From positions 1-64,000 of the forward strand of contig CALKWO010000156.1 in assembly GCA_938003875.1 (NCBI GenBank): a stretch of DNA of 64,000 nucleotides, read 5' to 3'. The first letter of the stretch is position 1; each line of letters begins with the position of its first letter. The notes under the pieces are model-generated. The model saw only the letters and a list, made by a program, of their open reading frames with translations, did no database searches and was not told where the DNA came from. Positions 8,114 to 17,174 of the stretch are shown here, piece after piece. The position numbers and the translations under genes were made by a program. This stretch comes from an uncultured bacterium. GTDB taxonomy: Bacteria; Planctomycetota; Uabimicrobiia; Uabimicrobiales; JABWCH01.

Positions 8114-10984
8114 TTATTTTTGCATGGTTCTCAATTTATGGGTTATATTGGATAATGTTTTAAGAGCCTCCTTAAAATCATAGATGCTCATCGTTTTTTC
8201 CAACAGGCTTAAATCTTTCTGAATGCCAGAATTTTTCAGTGAATCCTTAATATCGTCCATATATTTTAAAGCTTCTGTATTGTCGTCTTCCATGAGTTTT
8301 CTCATTTTCTCAAGAACAAGGATGCTGTTCGATATATCTGAACTTTTTACCTCTTTTGTTTCTCCAAGATCAAAAGAATGCCCTACTTTTAAGATAGCAA
8401 GAGAGGATAAAACCTGTTTCATTGCATCCCTGGCAAGAGCAAGCTGATCCTTCCAGTTATTCTCGCGGAGAGCGACTTCCAGATTGCGGATTGCTGTATA
8501 TAAATCATTGGCACCAATATTTCCTGAAATCCCTTTCAGTGTATGTACAAGACGTTTTGCTTCCTCAAAGCCGCCTTTTTCCAAAAGAGATGTAATTGCA
8601 TCCATGGTATCAATATGGCTTTCTGAAAAGCAGATGAGTATTTTTTTGTATGCTTTCTTGTCTCCTCCCACTCTCGCCAGTCCAGCTTTTGTATCTATTC
8701 CTGCAATTTCGAAGGGTTCCTCTTCCTTAGTTTTTGGCCTGACATCTGCTGCTGGAAGGATTTTTTTTACGAATCTTTCAATTTTTTTTTCTTCTTCAGG
8801 TTGCTTTCCTTTTTGGGAAGCACTTAACCAAGTTGCCAAAGTCAAAAACATTTGAGGTGGATCTATGGGTTTGGGAATATAGTCGTTCATTCCTGAAAGA
8901 ATAGCCATTTCTCTATCTCTGGCAAGAACATCGGCCGTCATGGCAATCACAGGTAAGTCTTTAAAACGCGGATTATTTCGTATTTCACGGGTAGCCTGGT
9001 ATCCGTCCATTTCCGGCATCTGAATATCCATAAGCACCAAGTCGAACTCACTTCCTTCAAGGGCTTTCAGTGCTTCTTTACCACTATTTGCAGCGATTAC
9101 TATCACACCTTTGCTTTTGAGTAATTCACAAGCGACCTGTCGATTGATTTCGTTGTCCTCTACAAGCAAAATTCTTTGTTTTTTTAAAATTTCCAGCCTG
9201 CTTGTTATCAAGATTTTCTTTTGAGTCTTGTAAGCCATAGGTACCTTTTTGCCAAATACGCTCAAGAAAGCATTGAAAAGAGCCGATGCTGTTACCGGTT
9301 TATTTATAAAAACGTCCACTCTCTTTTCCTCTTCCAATTCTTTGCCCGGTAACAAATAGCTCAGAGCAATGAGAATCGGCTTGATTAAGGGTGAATTGGA
9401 ATATTTTTTAATTATTTGTATCGTCTGGGCATCTTTTATTTCTGGAGTATCCCAGTCTACGATTACTATTTCATAAGTTTTGCTTTGCAGCTCTCTTTCC
9501 AATTCTCCCTTAAAATCACCAGAGCAGGAAAATAACGAAACTTGAAAAGAAAATGATTCGATGTACTCTTGTAAAATTTTTCGTGAAGTAGAATGACTAT
9601 CTATCACTATCACATTAAGCTTCGGTAATTCCGAAGAAAAACAGGCCTTTATTTCTTTATTTTTGCATTGAAAAACGGCGGTAAAATAAAAAGTGCTTCC
9701 CTTACCGTACTGGCTTTCCACCCGTATCTCTCCGCCCATCAAGTTTACCAGTCGCTTGCAGATAGTAAGCCCAAGACCGGTACCTCCATATTTACGAGTG
9801 GTCGAACTATCCGCCTGAACAAATGGATTAAAAAGTTTGGCAATTTGTTCTTCTCTGAGGCCGATTCCTGTATCCCGAATGGAAAATTGAACGGTCAGCC
9901 GTTCTCCTTCTTCTTTTAGTACCTCTACGGAAACAACAATTTCACCGCTATTGGTAAATTTGATAGCATTGCTGAGGAGGTTGGTAAGAATTTGTTCCAA
10001 GCGCATAGGATCGCCAATGAGTGATTGTGGGATATTAGAAGAAACTTGCCAAAACAACTCTATTTTTTTCTCCATGATTCTTAAACTGAAAAGGTTTGAA
10101 AGCCTCTCAAAAACTTCATCCAATTGAAAATTTATGAATTCGATTTTGAGCTTGTCGGCTTCCATTTTAGAGAAATCTAAAATGTCGTTCACAATTCCCA
10201 ATAAGGCATCAGAAGAGATATGAATTTTATTCAGATAGTCGCGTTGCTGCGAAGGCATTTCTTTGGAAAGTAACAAATTAGTCATGCCAATGATACCATT
10301 CAATGGCGTGCGTATCTCATGGCTCATGTTAGCAAGAAATTCGCTTTTAGCGCGAGTGGCACCTTCTGCCGCTATTTTTGCTTTTTCCAATTCGTCTGCT
10401 GCTCGTTTTTGCTCGGTAATATCTTCCTTGACCGCAACAAAATGAGTTATTTCTCTCCGTACATTGCGTACAGGTGAAATGGATGATATTTCCCAATAAA
10501 GCTCACCGTTTTTTTTCTTATTACAAAATTCTCCACGCCATTCTTTGCCAGAAATAAGTGTATCCCACATTTTTTTATATAATTCAGGCGACTGCTTCTG
10601 GGAGTTCAGGATTCTTGGATTTTGCCCTATAGCCTCCTCAGCCGTATAGCCAGTCACTTCTACAAACTTTGGGTTAACATATTGAATGTTCCCTTTGGTA
10701 TCCGTAATCACAACGCTTACAGGACTTTGTTCTACTGCATGATAAAGATTGCGCAGTTTTTCTTCTATATGGCTTCGCTGGATGACATCGCTGCTAACCC
10801 TTGCCCATATCCAGCTTATCAATACGACTACAACCAATATTCCACTGATTGTCTGAACAAATGAGCTGTGGCCTCCTACAATTATACGGTCATATCCTAT
10901 TCCCAAAATGAATAATATTATCGGGGCAACCATGGATACAAAAATCTTCAAAAATTCTTTGTAGGTATCCTGTTTTTTTTCCAT
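8114..10984 (-). CDS. Membrane hybrid histidine kinase (TM-PAS-HisKA-HATPase-REC-REC-HPt)
   Basis: Multi-domain phosphorelay kinase of 956 residues, BarA-like in layout. Two N-terminal membrane segments (about 13-30 and 42-60) are followed by a PAS/PAC sensor (about 80-195), HisKA with SHEIRTPLNGIIGM near 220, and an ATPase domain with NLLSNAIKFT and GTGLGLTICK. A degenerate receiver follows (VIVIDSHSTSRK near 450, lacking a clean acidic pocket), then a canonical receiver (LLVEDNEINRQ, LMDIQMPEMDGY) and an HPt domain with phospho-histidine HTLKGISGNIGA. The ligand is unknown. GAGG precedes the ATG. First gene of the two-gene operon with the REC-kinase. Confidence 0.94.
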   Translation of the reverse strand: MEKKQDTYKEFLKIFVSMVAPIILFILGIGYDRIIVGGHSSFVQTISGILVVVVLISWIWARVSSDVIQRSHIEEKLRNLYHAVEQSPVSVVITDTKGNIQYVNPKFVEVTGYTAEEAIGQNPRILNSQKQSPELYKKMWDTLISGKEWRGEFCNKKKNGELYWEISSISPVRNVRREITHFVAVKEDITEQKRAADELEKAKIAAEGATRAKSEFLANMSHEIRTPLNGIIGMTNLLLSKEMPSQQRDYLNKIHISSDALLGIVNDILDFSKMEADKLKIEFINFQLDEVFERLSNLFSLRIMEKKIELFWQVSSNIPQSLIGDPMRLEQILTNLLSNAIKFTNSGEIVVSVEVLKEEGERLTVQFSIRDTGIGLREEQIAKLFNPFVQADSSTTRKYGGTGLGLTICKRLVNLMGGEIRVESQYGKGSTFYFTAVFQCKNKEIKACFSSELPKLNVIVIDSHSTSRKILQEYIESFSFQVSLFSCSGDFKGELERELQSKTYEIVIVDWDTPEIKDAQTIQIIKKYSNSPLIKPILIALSYLLPGKELEEEKRVDVFINKPVTASALFNAFLSVFGKKVPMAYKTQKKILITSRLEILKKQRILLVEDNEINRQVACELLKSKGVIVIAANSGKEALKALEGSEFDLVLMDIQMPEMDGYQATREIRNNPRFKDLPVIAMTADVLARDREMAILSGMNDYIPKPIDPPQMFLTLATWLSASQKGKQPEEEKKIERFVKKILPAADVRPKTKEEEPFEIAGIDTKAGLARVGGDKKAYKKILICFSESHIDTMDAITSLLEKGGFEEAKRLVHTLKGISGNIGANDLYTAIRNLEVALRENNWKDQLALARDAMKQVLSSLAILKVGHSFDLGETKEVKSSDISNSILVLEKMRKLMEDDNTEALKYMDDIKDSLKNSGIQKDLSLLEKTMSIYDFKEALKTLSNITHKLRTMQK

Positions 10985-11474
10985 TTTAACCTCATGGAAC
11001 GATATATGGTGGAGTTAACGAGAAAATATACCTTTGTGTGTATGAATTTTTATCTCTATGCTATTTTTGATACTTATAAGCCAGTTCTATCTATACAAAG
11101 AGACTTTTCATATATAACCCGCCATATTGTGCATCTCTATCATATTTTTTAGTTGATTCATGAGACTCCCTAATTTTTATGTCCCAATTCCCCTCGTTAT
11201 TGACACCGTTTTTTCGCCGATTCAAAAATTTCGTTCTTCCCGATTTACTTGCTTTTGCGCCGATTGTTTTTTATTGTGGTACGTTTTTGAGACTGTCTGA
11301 TAATTCATTCTACCTTTTTTCCTTCTCCTTGCAATAAAATATTTCTGTATGCTTAAAAAAATTATGAGCATGCCCAAGATAAGGCTGGGTAATTATGGAG
11401 AGCTACCATTGTTATTCCATGCGAATAGAGTCTGATGATTCTATCGCATGGATTGTTATGAAGAAAAAGGCAAA
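10985..11474. other. Intergenic region with a hairpin at 11417-11451
   Basis: About 490 bp between the resolvase stop and the kinase start with no gene I can support. CCATGCGA at 11417-11424 pairs with TCGCATGG at 11444-11451, and the stem continues 4 bp beyond one bulge. It lies just beyond the resolvase stop on the minus strand and has no T-run, so a resolution site or imperfect terminator is possible. The kinase operon promoter should lie in the upper half, but I see no confident -35/-10 pair. Confidence 0.4.
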
Positions 11475-12071
11475 TCAGTGTTTTGTCACTTCGGAAGATG
11501 TTTGATTTTGGCTGTTTTTTCCATTATGTTTGAGATAACGGTAAAATGTTGATCTGGAAACCTTTAAAGTACGACATATACCGCCTATATCGTTGCTACA
11601 ATTTTGATAAAGGGCGATTGCCATAGCGATTTTTTTATCATCCATCAGTTTTTTCCGTCCTCCGGTTCTGCCACGAGAGCGGGCTGCTGCTAAACCAGCT
11701 TTTGTTCTTTCTCTGATTAGTTCTCGCTCGAATTCAGCGAGAGCACCAAAGAGGTGGAACGCCAGCTTCCCTGAGCTACTTGTGGTATCAATATTTTCCA
11801 TGAGGCTTCGAAAACCGATATTGCCTTTTTGAAGAAGTGTTACAGTTTCTATGAGGTGTTTCAGAGAACGGCCAAGTCGGTCCAATTTCCAGACAACGAG
11901 GGTATCGCCCTGGCGTATGAATTGCATGGCTTCTCCAAGCCCTTCTCTTTCTGCTTTGCTCCCGCTTATAATATCTGTGAAAATTTTCTCGCATCCTGCT
12001 TTTAGCAAAGCATCCTTTTGCATATCCAGGCATTGGTCGGATGTGGAAACTCTTGCATAACCTACTAACAT
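11475..12071 (-). CDS. Serine recombinase / resolvase-invertase family
   Basis: Site-specific DNA recombinase of 198 residues in the Tn3 resolvase/invertase family. The N-terminal catalytic domain starts MLVGYARVSTSDQ with the nucleophilic serine near residue 10. WKLDRLGRSLKHL (about 60-72) and LAEFERELIRERTKAGL (about 112-128) are the family's conserved catalytic and arm motifs. The C-terminal helix-turn-helix ends CRTLKVSRSTFYRYLK. AAAGGAAACC precedes the ATG. No transposase is adjacent, so it may resolve dimers of an element or invert a segment. Its cross-over site was not identified. Confidence 0.94.
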   Translation of the reverse strand: MLVGYARVSTSDQCLDMQKDALLKAGCEKIFTDIISGSKAEREGLGEAMQFIRQGDTLVVWKLDRLGRSLKHLIETVTLLQKGNIGFRSLMENIDTTSSSGKLAFHLFGALAEFERELIRERTKAGLAAARSRGRTGGRKKLMDDKKIAMAIALYQNCSNDIGGICRTLKVSRSTFYRYLKHNGKNSQNQTSSEVTKH

Positions 12072-12229
12072 AATGGTTTCCTTTCTTTCTATGAAGTTTT
12101 AAGCGACAAAATGGCTAAAATTAGCCTTTTGGGCAAAAGTATAATTTTACCTCCATCGGGGTAGGCATATTTTATAATATTCTTAGACTTACTATGTTCT
12201 GTTAGGATTTAAAATAGGGAATGATTGAT

Positions 12230-12293
12230 ATGCACCAATTTTGCTGCCAAAACCTCCTTATATATAGAGGTACTGGCAACATTTTTGGTGCAT
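12230..12293. terminator. Long imperfect hairpin downstream of the helicase gene
   Basis: ATGCACCAA at 12230-12238 is inverted at 12285-12293 (TTGGTGCAT). The stem resumes with TGCCA/TGGCA, and CCTC/GAGG closes the top around a TA-rich loop. It lies 12 bp beyond the stop of the helicase segment and upstream of the resolvase. No strong T-run follows on the minus strand, so a terminator is the position-based guess and a recombinase or regulator site is the alternative. Confidence 0.45.
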
Positions 12294-12305
12294 ACGATTA
12301 AGTAT

Positions 12306-13856
12306 TTATATTCCAACAGCTTGCCGAATTATTGCTTGTTCTTCCTTGCTTTTTCTAAGAAGATGGAATTTTCGATAGAGCTGATACCATTTAATATTTG
12401 GGTTTTTCTTTGAGAATTCCTTTATCTGATCAATAACTTCTGCCAAGCTTTCTTGTGGATTGCCCTTGTTAGAGCTTCCCTGAAACCATTTTTTGATTTT
12501 ATCTTTATACTGCCGAGCTAAATCCCGCAGAATTCTAGGCCCAACCACAACTTCCCTCCAATCGGCTTTGGGATGTTCTTTCTGATATTCGAGAATAGCG
12601 GCCTGAGCTTTGCCAATAATTTCCTGCTCTTCGTATGTTTCTACGCCTTGCGATTCCAGGAATGCGATGTCCTCTTTTGCCAGCCATTTTATCGAGACTT
12701 CTCTGGCGTATTGGAGGCATGTTTTAGCATTGAGCACCTTTATGGTATGGCCTACTTTGGAAAGCTCTGCTTCTACTTTATGGGCGACTTCATAGGAATA
12801 CCTGCCGTAGAAAAGGATTACACGAGGAGCATCAGGGGTTTCGCCCTCGGTTAGCCGAAGGATGCGTAAGGCTGCCTGTCTGGATTTTTCTGCCACATCT
12901 TCAAGAATATATTCCTTGTTGGTTTTGGTGACGGGGCGACCGGTGAAAAGGCATTTGGGGCGTTCGCAGTTGGTGGAAACCATAGCGAGCTTGAATTGAC
13001 CGAGATCAAGGCCCTGACCTAATGGGCCGTGGATGCAACTGATGCAAATATCGAAATGAAGGCATGTGCCTTCAATGGGGGCATTGCGAATCTTCTGGGC
13101 ACCGTCGTAGTACATGGCCTTGGTGTTTTCGCTAATGGCACTTTCTGACAGAGAAGCATCATAGTAAGTCGGGAGAAAAGAAATTATCTTGGTGCTTTGT
13201 GCCCAGAACTCAAGAAGGGATTTTACCTCTGGTTCATCGAAGGACAGGTCTTTCTCTAAGATCAGAATAAGAAGGTTGCTGAATCGAATGTAAGGCGTAC
13301 TGGCTACGCTATAGTGTTCTGTGGAAAGCCCGATAGCCTGCTTTAGTATGTAACGATCCGTATTGGTGGCACCTGGGGCTGTCAGACCGATTTGTACCTG
13401 TTTGTTGAGCTTTCGTAAAACAGCCAGATCCCAACCCTGAAGAATGGGAACACCGCAAACGTGGTGAGGAAGTGCAATTTGCCGGCCTTTTTTTCTTTCG
13501 TCCAATTCTTGCTCGGTGAGAGAGCGACCTAAATTCTCTTTTTTTACTATGTCGTAAGGGTAAAAGTAAACAATGTGAGGCGCAATCATGCGGGAAATGA
13601 CATCTGTTCGCCAGTATTCGAAGCTCATTTCCAGAGTAAGATCGTCTTTGCTTCCTGTGGACCATTGCCTTTGCTCGAAGGTTTTGGGTTGAAAAACATC
13701 ATATACCCGCATAGTATTCTCTTCGTACCAGATGTCCCATTTTACGATTTTACCCACGTCCACTTTTTCTTCACGCAATTTATCTTGTTTGTGGCGTTGG
13801 AAGATGGTTGTATAGGAAAGCATTCCGCCTTCTCCACTGTGAGGATGTAAAAACAT
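12306..13856 (-). CDS. C-terminal part of a frameshifted primase/helicase replication protein
   Basis: Continues the protein of the gene ending in the same region in another frame. The frame is open upstream of the ATG at 13856 back to a stop at 13953-13955. In that stretch it encodes a cysteine cluster (LCPLYTSSGN, then CLNCEGN) that fits a zinc site, so the true protein reads into this frame without using the ATG. Downstream there is a helicase-like C-terminal half (RVILFYGRYS, VSTNCERPKC, CLFTGRP) and a Lys-rich tail. No Shine-Dalgarno precedes the ATG. Together the two halves would make a protein of about 1000 residues. Whether the junction is a mutation, a sequencing error or programmed shifting is not decided by the sequence. 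Confidence 0.75.
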   Translation of the reverse strand: MFLHPHSGEGGMLSYTTIFQRHKQDKLREEKVDVGKIVKWDIWYEENTMRVYDVFQPKTFEQRQWSTGSKDDLTLEMSFEYWRTDVISRMIAPHIVYFYPYDIVKKENLGRSLTEQELDERKKGRQIALPHHVCGVPILQGWDLAVLRKLNKQVQIGLTAPGATNTDRYILKQAIGLSTEHYSVASTPYIRFSNLLILILEKDLSFDEPEVKSLLEFWAQSTKIISFLPTYYDASLSESAISENTKAMYYDGAQKIRNAPIEGTCLHFDICISCIHGPLGQGLDLGQFKLAMVSTNCERPKCLFTGRPVTKTNKEYILEDVAEKSRQAALRILRLTEGETPDAPRVILFYGRYSYEVAHKVEAELSKVGHTIKVLNAKTCLQYAREVSIKWLAKEDIAFLESQGVETYEEQEIIGKAQAAILEYQKEHPKADWREVVVGPRILRDLARQYKDKIKKWFQGSSNKGNPQESLAEVIDQIKEFSKKNPNIKWYQLYRKFHLLRKSKEEQAIIRQAVGI

Positions 13857-15298
13857 ATTGCCTTCACAATTGAGGCAATTGCCCGATGAGGTATAGAGCG
13901 GGCATAGCCTGTTTTTAATCCACAGTTCTTCCCAAAGACTCTTTTCAGAGATTTACGAGAGCCGAGAACTTTGGAGATAAAGGCCGACTCCATAAAGGAA
14001 TTGAGTTCATCAATGAGCACCAGAGGCTTTTCGCCAAATTCTCCCTGGAAAAGCATATCGGCAAGGGCATAATGATATGGTGTATCGCCTTTGAAGTGGA
14101 AATAGGCATGAGGAGCCAATACTATAATTGGCCTGACATCAGGAATGAAGGCAGCATCAGTCTTTTCTCTCTCCTTGCTTCCTTTGAGATGGAATAGATG
14201 GTATTCTGGCATTCCGATTTGTTTCAGTAGCTTTCGGGTTGTTCTGCCGATCTGGTTCAGCTCATCGTGAGAACGAGAGGATAAAATCACACAGCGTCCT
14301 TTTTTCAGTTCATTTACGGCGATGTAGCTATTGGAGTATGATTTTCCGGAACCCTGGGGAGCGATGATGAAGAAGTTTTGCTGTGTTGCAACGGCTTTTT
14401 CCATAAGTTCCAGGACTGTTTTATTTTCGGGTTCGGGTAACTCCGGTATCAAATTTCCATAATCAACAATAATATCCTTGGGTTCAAATAGAGAAATCGG
14501 TCTGGCATCGCTTACCAGTTGAGCAAAATCTTCATGGAAATTAGATGAACTACAATGCAAATCATTGGGGTCTTTGGCCCCTTTCATTGCTACAACAAAA
14601 GCCAGCCCTTTGTATTCCATTTTATAGAGCCTTTTTCGGATACCACGAACGAAGGTTTCTCCGCCCTGGTCGGGTTCCTGGATGATGTAAATTTTTTTGA
14701 TCTGATCCAGATACCTGGCTTCTATTTTTTCAGCCATATCAGCCCCAGGCAATCCCAGAGCGGGATAACCATGATACCAGAGAGTCCAGCAATCGCTTTC
14801 GCCTTCGACCAGAAAGAGATACCCTTCTTTTCGGGCTTCTTTGAGTTTCCATAGTCCGTAGGGTACTGGGTGTCCCTCTCCTGCTTCCCATGCGCTACCT
14901 TCTTTGGCTGATAATGCCCATCGTTTTCGCTGGCGGGAGGCGAGAGTGCCGTCTTCCATATAATAAGGAATCCTGAGCCAGTTCCCTTTCGGCTCAATGC
15001 CAAGGTTTTGCAAAAATTTTTCGGGTAATCCTTTGGCAAAGGCCAGGTCAGCAACGGTAATTCCATAGCTTTTTCGGAAATCGGTCTGAGGGAACAAATC
15101 TTTCCAGGATAAACCCAATGCCTGTAAAATTTCCTCTCCTCTGCATCCAGCATGGCATTTGATCAGAATTTTTTCATCACTGCCAAGGCCAATGGAAAGG
15201 CTATTGTGTTTGTCATCGTGAGAAGGGCAACGAGCGATCCAGTTTTCTCCGCTTTTCTTTACATTCTGAAGTAAGGCCAAAAAATTTTCGAGAAACAT
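13742..15298 (-). CDS. N-terminal part of primase/helicase (CHC2 zinc finger, TOPRIM, P-loop)
   Basis: Replication protein of an integrative element. From the ATG at 15298 (AGGGG upstream) there is a CHC2 zinc finger (C24, H27, C48, C52), a TOPRIM primase core with FLVEGESD near 165-172 and an EPDQGG acidic motif, then a P-loop APQGSGKSYSNS near 315 and a Walker B-like VLIDELNSF near 431. It resembles primase fused to an origin-binding-type helicase. The in-frame extension to 15433 overlaps hairpins next to the integrase and is unlikely. After about residue 450 the frame departs from the family. The sensible sequence continues in the -1 frame around 13888-13952, so the last 65 or so residues of this frame are probably spurious. 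Confidence 0.82.
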   Translation of the reverse strand: MFLENFLALLQNVKKSGENWIARCPSHDDKHNSLSIGLGSDEKILIKCHAGCRGEEILQALGLSWKDLFPQTDFRKSYGITVADLAFAKGLPEKFLQNLGIEPKGNWLRIPYYMEDGTLASRQRKRWALSAKEGSAWEAGEGHPVPYGLWKLKEARKEGYLFLVEGESDCWTLWYHGYPALGLPGADMAEKIEARYLDQIKKIYIIQEPDQGGETFVRGIRKRLYKMEYKGLAFVVAMKGAKDPNDLHCSSSNFHEDFAQLVSDARPISLFEPKDIIVDYGNLIPELPEPENKTVLELMEKAVATQQNFFIIAPQGSGKSYSNSYIAVNELKKGRCVILSSRSHDELNQIGRTTRKLLKQIGMPEYHLFHLKGSKEREKTDAAFIPDVRPIIVLAPHAYFHFKGDTPYHYALADMLFQGEFGEKPLVLIDELNSFMESAFISKVLGSRKSLKRVFGKNCGLKTGYARSIPHRAIASIVKAICFYILTVEKAECFPIQPSSNATNKINCVKKKWTWVKS

Positions 15299-15334
15299 AT
15301 TTTTTTCCCCTAATTTTAAAAAAATTATCTGGCA

Positions 15335-15374
15335 TTCAGGGGAAGTTTTTGTTATAAATAATAGAACCCCTGAA
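15335..15374. promoter_or_regulatory. Inverted repeat upstream of the primase gene
   Basis: TTCAGGGG at 15335-15342 is exactly inverted at 15367-15374, and the arms extend with GGC/GCC across one bulge. It lies 37-76 bp before the primase start on the minus strand, in the position of an operator or attenuator. No regulator can be assigned. Confidence 0.45.
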
Positions 15375-15389
15375 GCCAGGTGGTGATTG

Positions 15390-15428
15390 AAAAGCTGAGG
15401 GCACTTTTCTGGTATTGCCTCAGCTTTT
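15390..15428 (-). terminator. Terminator-like hairpin after the integrase gene
   Basis: AAAAGCTGAGG at 15390-15400 pairs with CCTCAGCTTTT at 15418-15428, 13 bp beyond the integrase stop. The A/T ends of the stem provide a short U-run in either direction, so it could end the integrase transcript. Confidence 0.65.
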
Positions 15429-15440
15429 GCCATTTACACG

Positions 15441-16697
15441 CTATTTCCTTCCTTCTTTTTTAAAGCTTGCCAGACCATTGAGCCTGTTGATAGCTTTGCT
15501 GCCATCTTGTGGGAACAAATGCCTGTATCTCCTTCTCATCGCTTCTGTCTGATGCCCTACCAGTTCATCAATGATGTATTGTTCCACGCCTGCTGCTGCA
15601 AGATTGCTTATGAAGGAATGTCTGAAAATATGGTAGCCTACGCCTTCAAAATGTGTGTTTTCTATCAGATAGCGAAAGGCTTCCCTCATGGTGTTTACAC
15701 TGAGTTTTTTATCCCCGGATACATAGAATACCCAGCGATAATGCCCTGTTGCTTTCTTCATTTCTTTCAAAATCGGCAACAGCCGATCATGGATCGGGAT
15801 AGCTCTTGATGTTTCTCTTTGCTTTTGGGATTGCTTTTCCGATTTGATGTATAGTTTGGGTGGGTCTGATTCTAAATCTATATCTCGCCATTCCAGCTTA
15901 ACGAGTTCTCCCCTTCTTATGCCTGTGTATGCAAACGCAACGAGAATGGGATAAATCCATTTTCCTTTTGCCAGGGAAATCAATTCTTCTACTTCATCCA
16001 TTGTAAGATACTGGTACCTTTTGATTTCCTTCAGCTCTTCTTTTGTATAATGACCGCTGCCTATCAGCTTTAGGACTTCGCTATGAGGTCGGAAGCGATC
16101 TGATGGGATTTCGCTTTTATCCCTCTTTACCTCTTTCACGATATTGGAAGAAATATATTTATGCTGAACTGCCATCTGAAGCATGGTTTGGATAGTGGCC
16201 AGCTCTTTATTGACTGTATCTGTTCGGACTCCCTGGCTATAGCGGAATTGCTTGTATAGATCGAAAAATCTGACATTCAGCGCAGATAGGGAAATATTTC
16301 TATACCCTTCTTTATCCAGGAATCTTTTTAGATGCTCTAAATGGATTTTTTCTGTTAGCCAGGTACTTTTCGCCTTCGCTGGTGGTGTAGAATGCAAAAG
16401 ATATTCTTCTATAAGCTCTGATATGCTATCCAATATTATGAAAGGGATTTCAATATCCTCTGTTTTCTTTCTTTCATCTACACTGCCAAAAACAAAATCC
16501 GTTAAGGAGATATTCTGAGGCGGGATGAGCCATCCTTCTTTTATTTCCATCACAAGCTGGTTGATTTTATGCTGGAGTCTGTAGGCAACCTCTTTGTTGG
16601 CTATGTATCGGTTGCGATACTGTTTTCCCTTCCAGCAAAAGTGAAGGCGGTAGCATTTATGCCTTTTTTCAAAAATGGGGATAGGTTTTACTTTCAT
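15441..16697 (-). CDS. int: Tyrosine site-specific integrase
   Basis: Phage-type integrase of 418 residues. The N-terminal arm-binding domain (KRHKCYRLHFCWKGKQYR) is followed by a SAM-like core-binding domain (about 90-190) and a catalytic domain with the family's set: Arg in GIRRGELVKL, HIFRHSF, the second His in LVGHQ, and nucleophilic Tyr in RRRYRHL near the C-terminus. I chose the ATG at 16697 because TGGAGGAAAAC precedes it; a longer frame to 16742 lacks this. It lies 400 bp beyond the 3' end of a tRNA-Gln and upstream of a primase, a common integrative-element layout (integrase, then replication gene). Confidence 0.93.
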   Translation of the reverse strand: MKVKPIPIFEKRHKCYRLHFCWKGKQYRNRYIANKEVAYRLQHKINQLVMEIKEGWLIPPQNISLTDFVFGSVDERKKTEDIEIPFIILDSISELIEEYLLHSTPPAKAKSTWLTEKIHLEHLKRFLDKEGYRNISLSALNVRFFDLYKQFRYSQGVRTDTVNKELATIQTMLQMAVQHKYISSNIVKEVKRDKSEIPSDRFRPHSEVLKLIGSGHYTKEELKEIKRYQYLTMDEVEELISLAKGKWIYPILVAFAYTGIRRGELVKLEWRDIDLESDPPKLYIKSEKQSQKQRETSRAIPIHDRLLPILKEMKKATGHYRWVFYVSGDKKLSVNTMREAFRYLIENTHFEGVGYHIFRHSFISNLAAAGVEQYIIDELVGHQTEAMRRRYRHLFPQDGSKAINRLNGLASFKKEGRK

Positions 16698-16876
16698 GTT
16701 TTCCTCCAAAATTGTTTTTACAGACAGAAATATTCCTGTCATCTTATATATTCTTCAAAAAAGCGAAAATTTTAGGAGGAATAGAATTTTTTTTTTAAAA
16801 AATTTTTTTTTGGTGTGATTTTGGGTATGTCTGAATTTAACCTGGTTTTTAACCTGTTAAGGGAAATAGCCATAAA

Positions 16877-16928
16877 AAAAAAGACAATGAACCACACTCA
16901 TTCATGAGCGAAATCCATTGTCTTTTTT
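16877..16928. terminator. Bidirectional terminator hairpin
   Basis: AAAAAAGACAATG at 16877-16889 is exactly inverted at 16916-16928 (13 bp), giving A- and T-runs on both sides. A smaller CTCAT/ATGAG hairpin sits in the loop. It separates the tRNA cluster from the integrase. Confidence 0.75.
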
Positions 16929-17064
16929 ATACTTATGTATATCTGTTATCCAAGATAACTGTATATACAAGCTTATTCAGGTTTTACTTAAAAAGCTGAA
17001 ACTTGGTTTTTGAACCAAAATCAGTTCTTTTTTGGCTCTGTCTCCCTTTATTTACGGCAGAAAC

Positions 17065-17085
17065 AAAAAAAGAGCCTCTCGGCTC
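17065..17085 (-). terminator. Rho-independent terminator of the tRNA cluster
   Basis: On the minus strand GAGCC-GAGA-GGCTC (17072-17085 on the plus strand) is followed at once by seven T residues. It is placed 13 bp after the tRNA-Gln 3' end, a textbook intrinsic terminator. Confidence 0.85.
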
Positions 17086-17097
17086 TCGTTTATTTTT

Positions 17098-17169
17098 CTG
17101 CCCCGTAAGGACTTGAACCTTAATCGCATGATCCAGAGTCACGTGTCCTGCCAATTGAACGACGGGGCA
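17098..17169 (-). tRNA. tRNA-Gln (anticodon CUG)
   Basis: Complete cloverleaf on the minus strand. The acceptor TGCCCCG pairs with CGGGGCA. The anticodon stem CGTGA/TCATG encloses loop CTCTGGA with anticodon CTG. The T arm is TAAGG-TTCAAGT-CCTTA and the discriminator is G. CCA is not encoded. It follows the tRNA-Leu fragment by 5 bp and is followed by a strong terminator, so both came from one tRNA transcript. The intact folding suggests it is functional. Confidence 0.93.
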
Positions 17170-17174
17170 ATTCA

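Larger units (their letters stand above)
16698..17097. other. Integrase-tRNA intergenic region with structured elements
   Basis: Contains a strong hairpin at 16877-16928, a near-palindrome at 16937-16968 (GTATAT..GTTATC / GATAAC..ATATAC), a smaller TTGGTT/AACCAA pair near 17010, and the tRNA terminator. AT-rich runs at 16785-16815 resemble, weakly, the regulatory blocks at 43101 and 48020. This is where integrase arm sites or an attachment site would be expected, but I found no second copy of the tRNA-Gln end by eye. Confidence 0.45.

Noticed and set aside
15299..15433. Longer N-terminus for the primase gene
   Set aside because: The extension runs through two inverted repeats and lacks a ribosome site, whereas the ATG at 15298 has AGGGG upstream.
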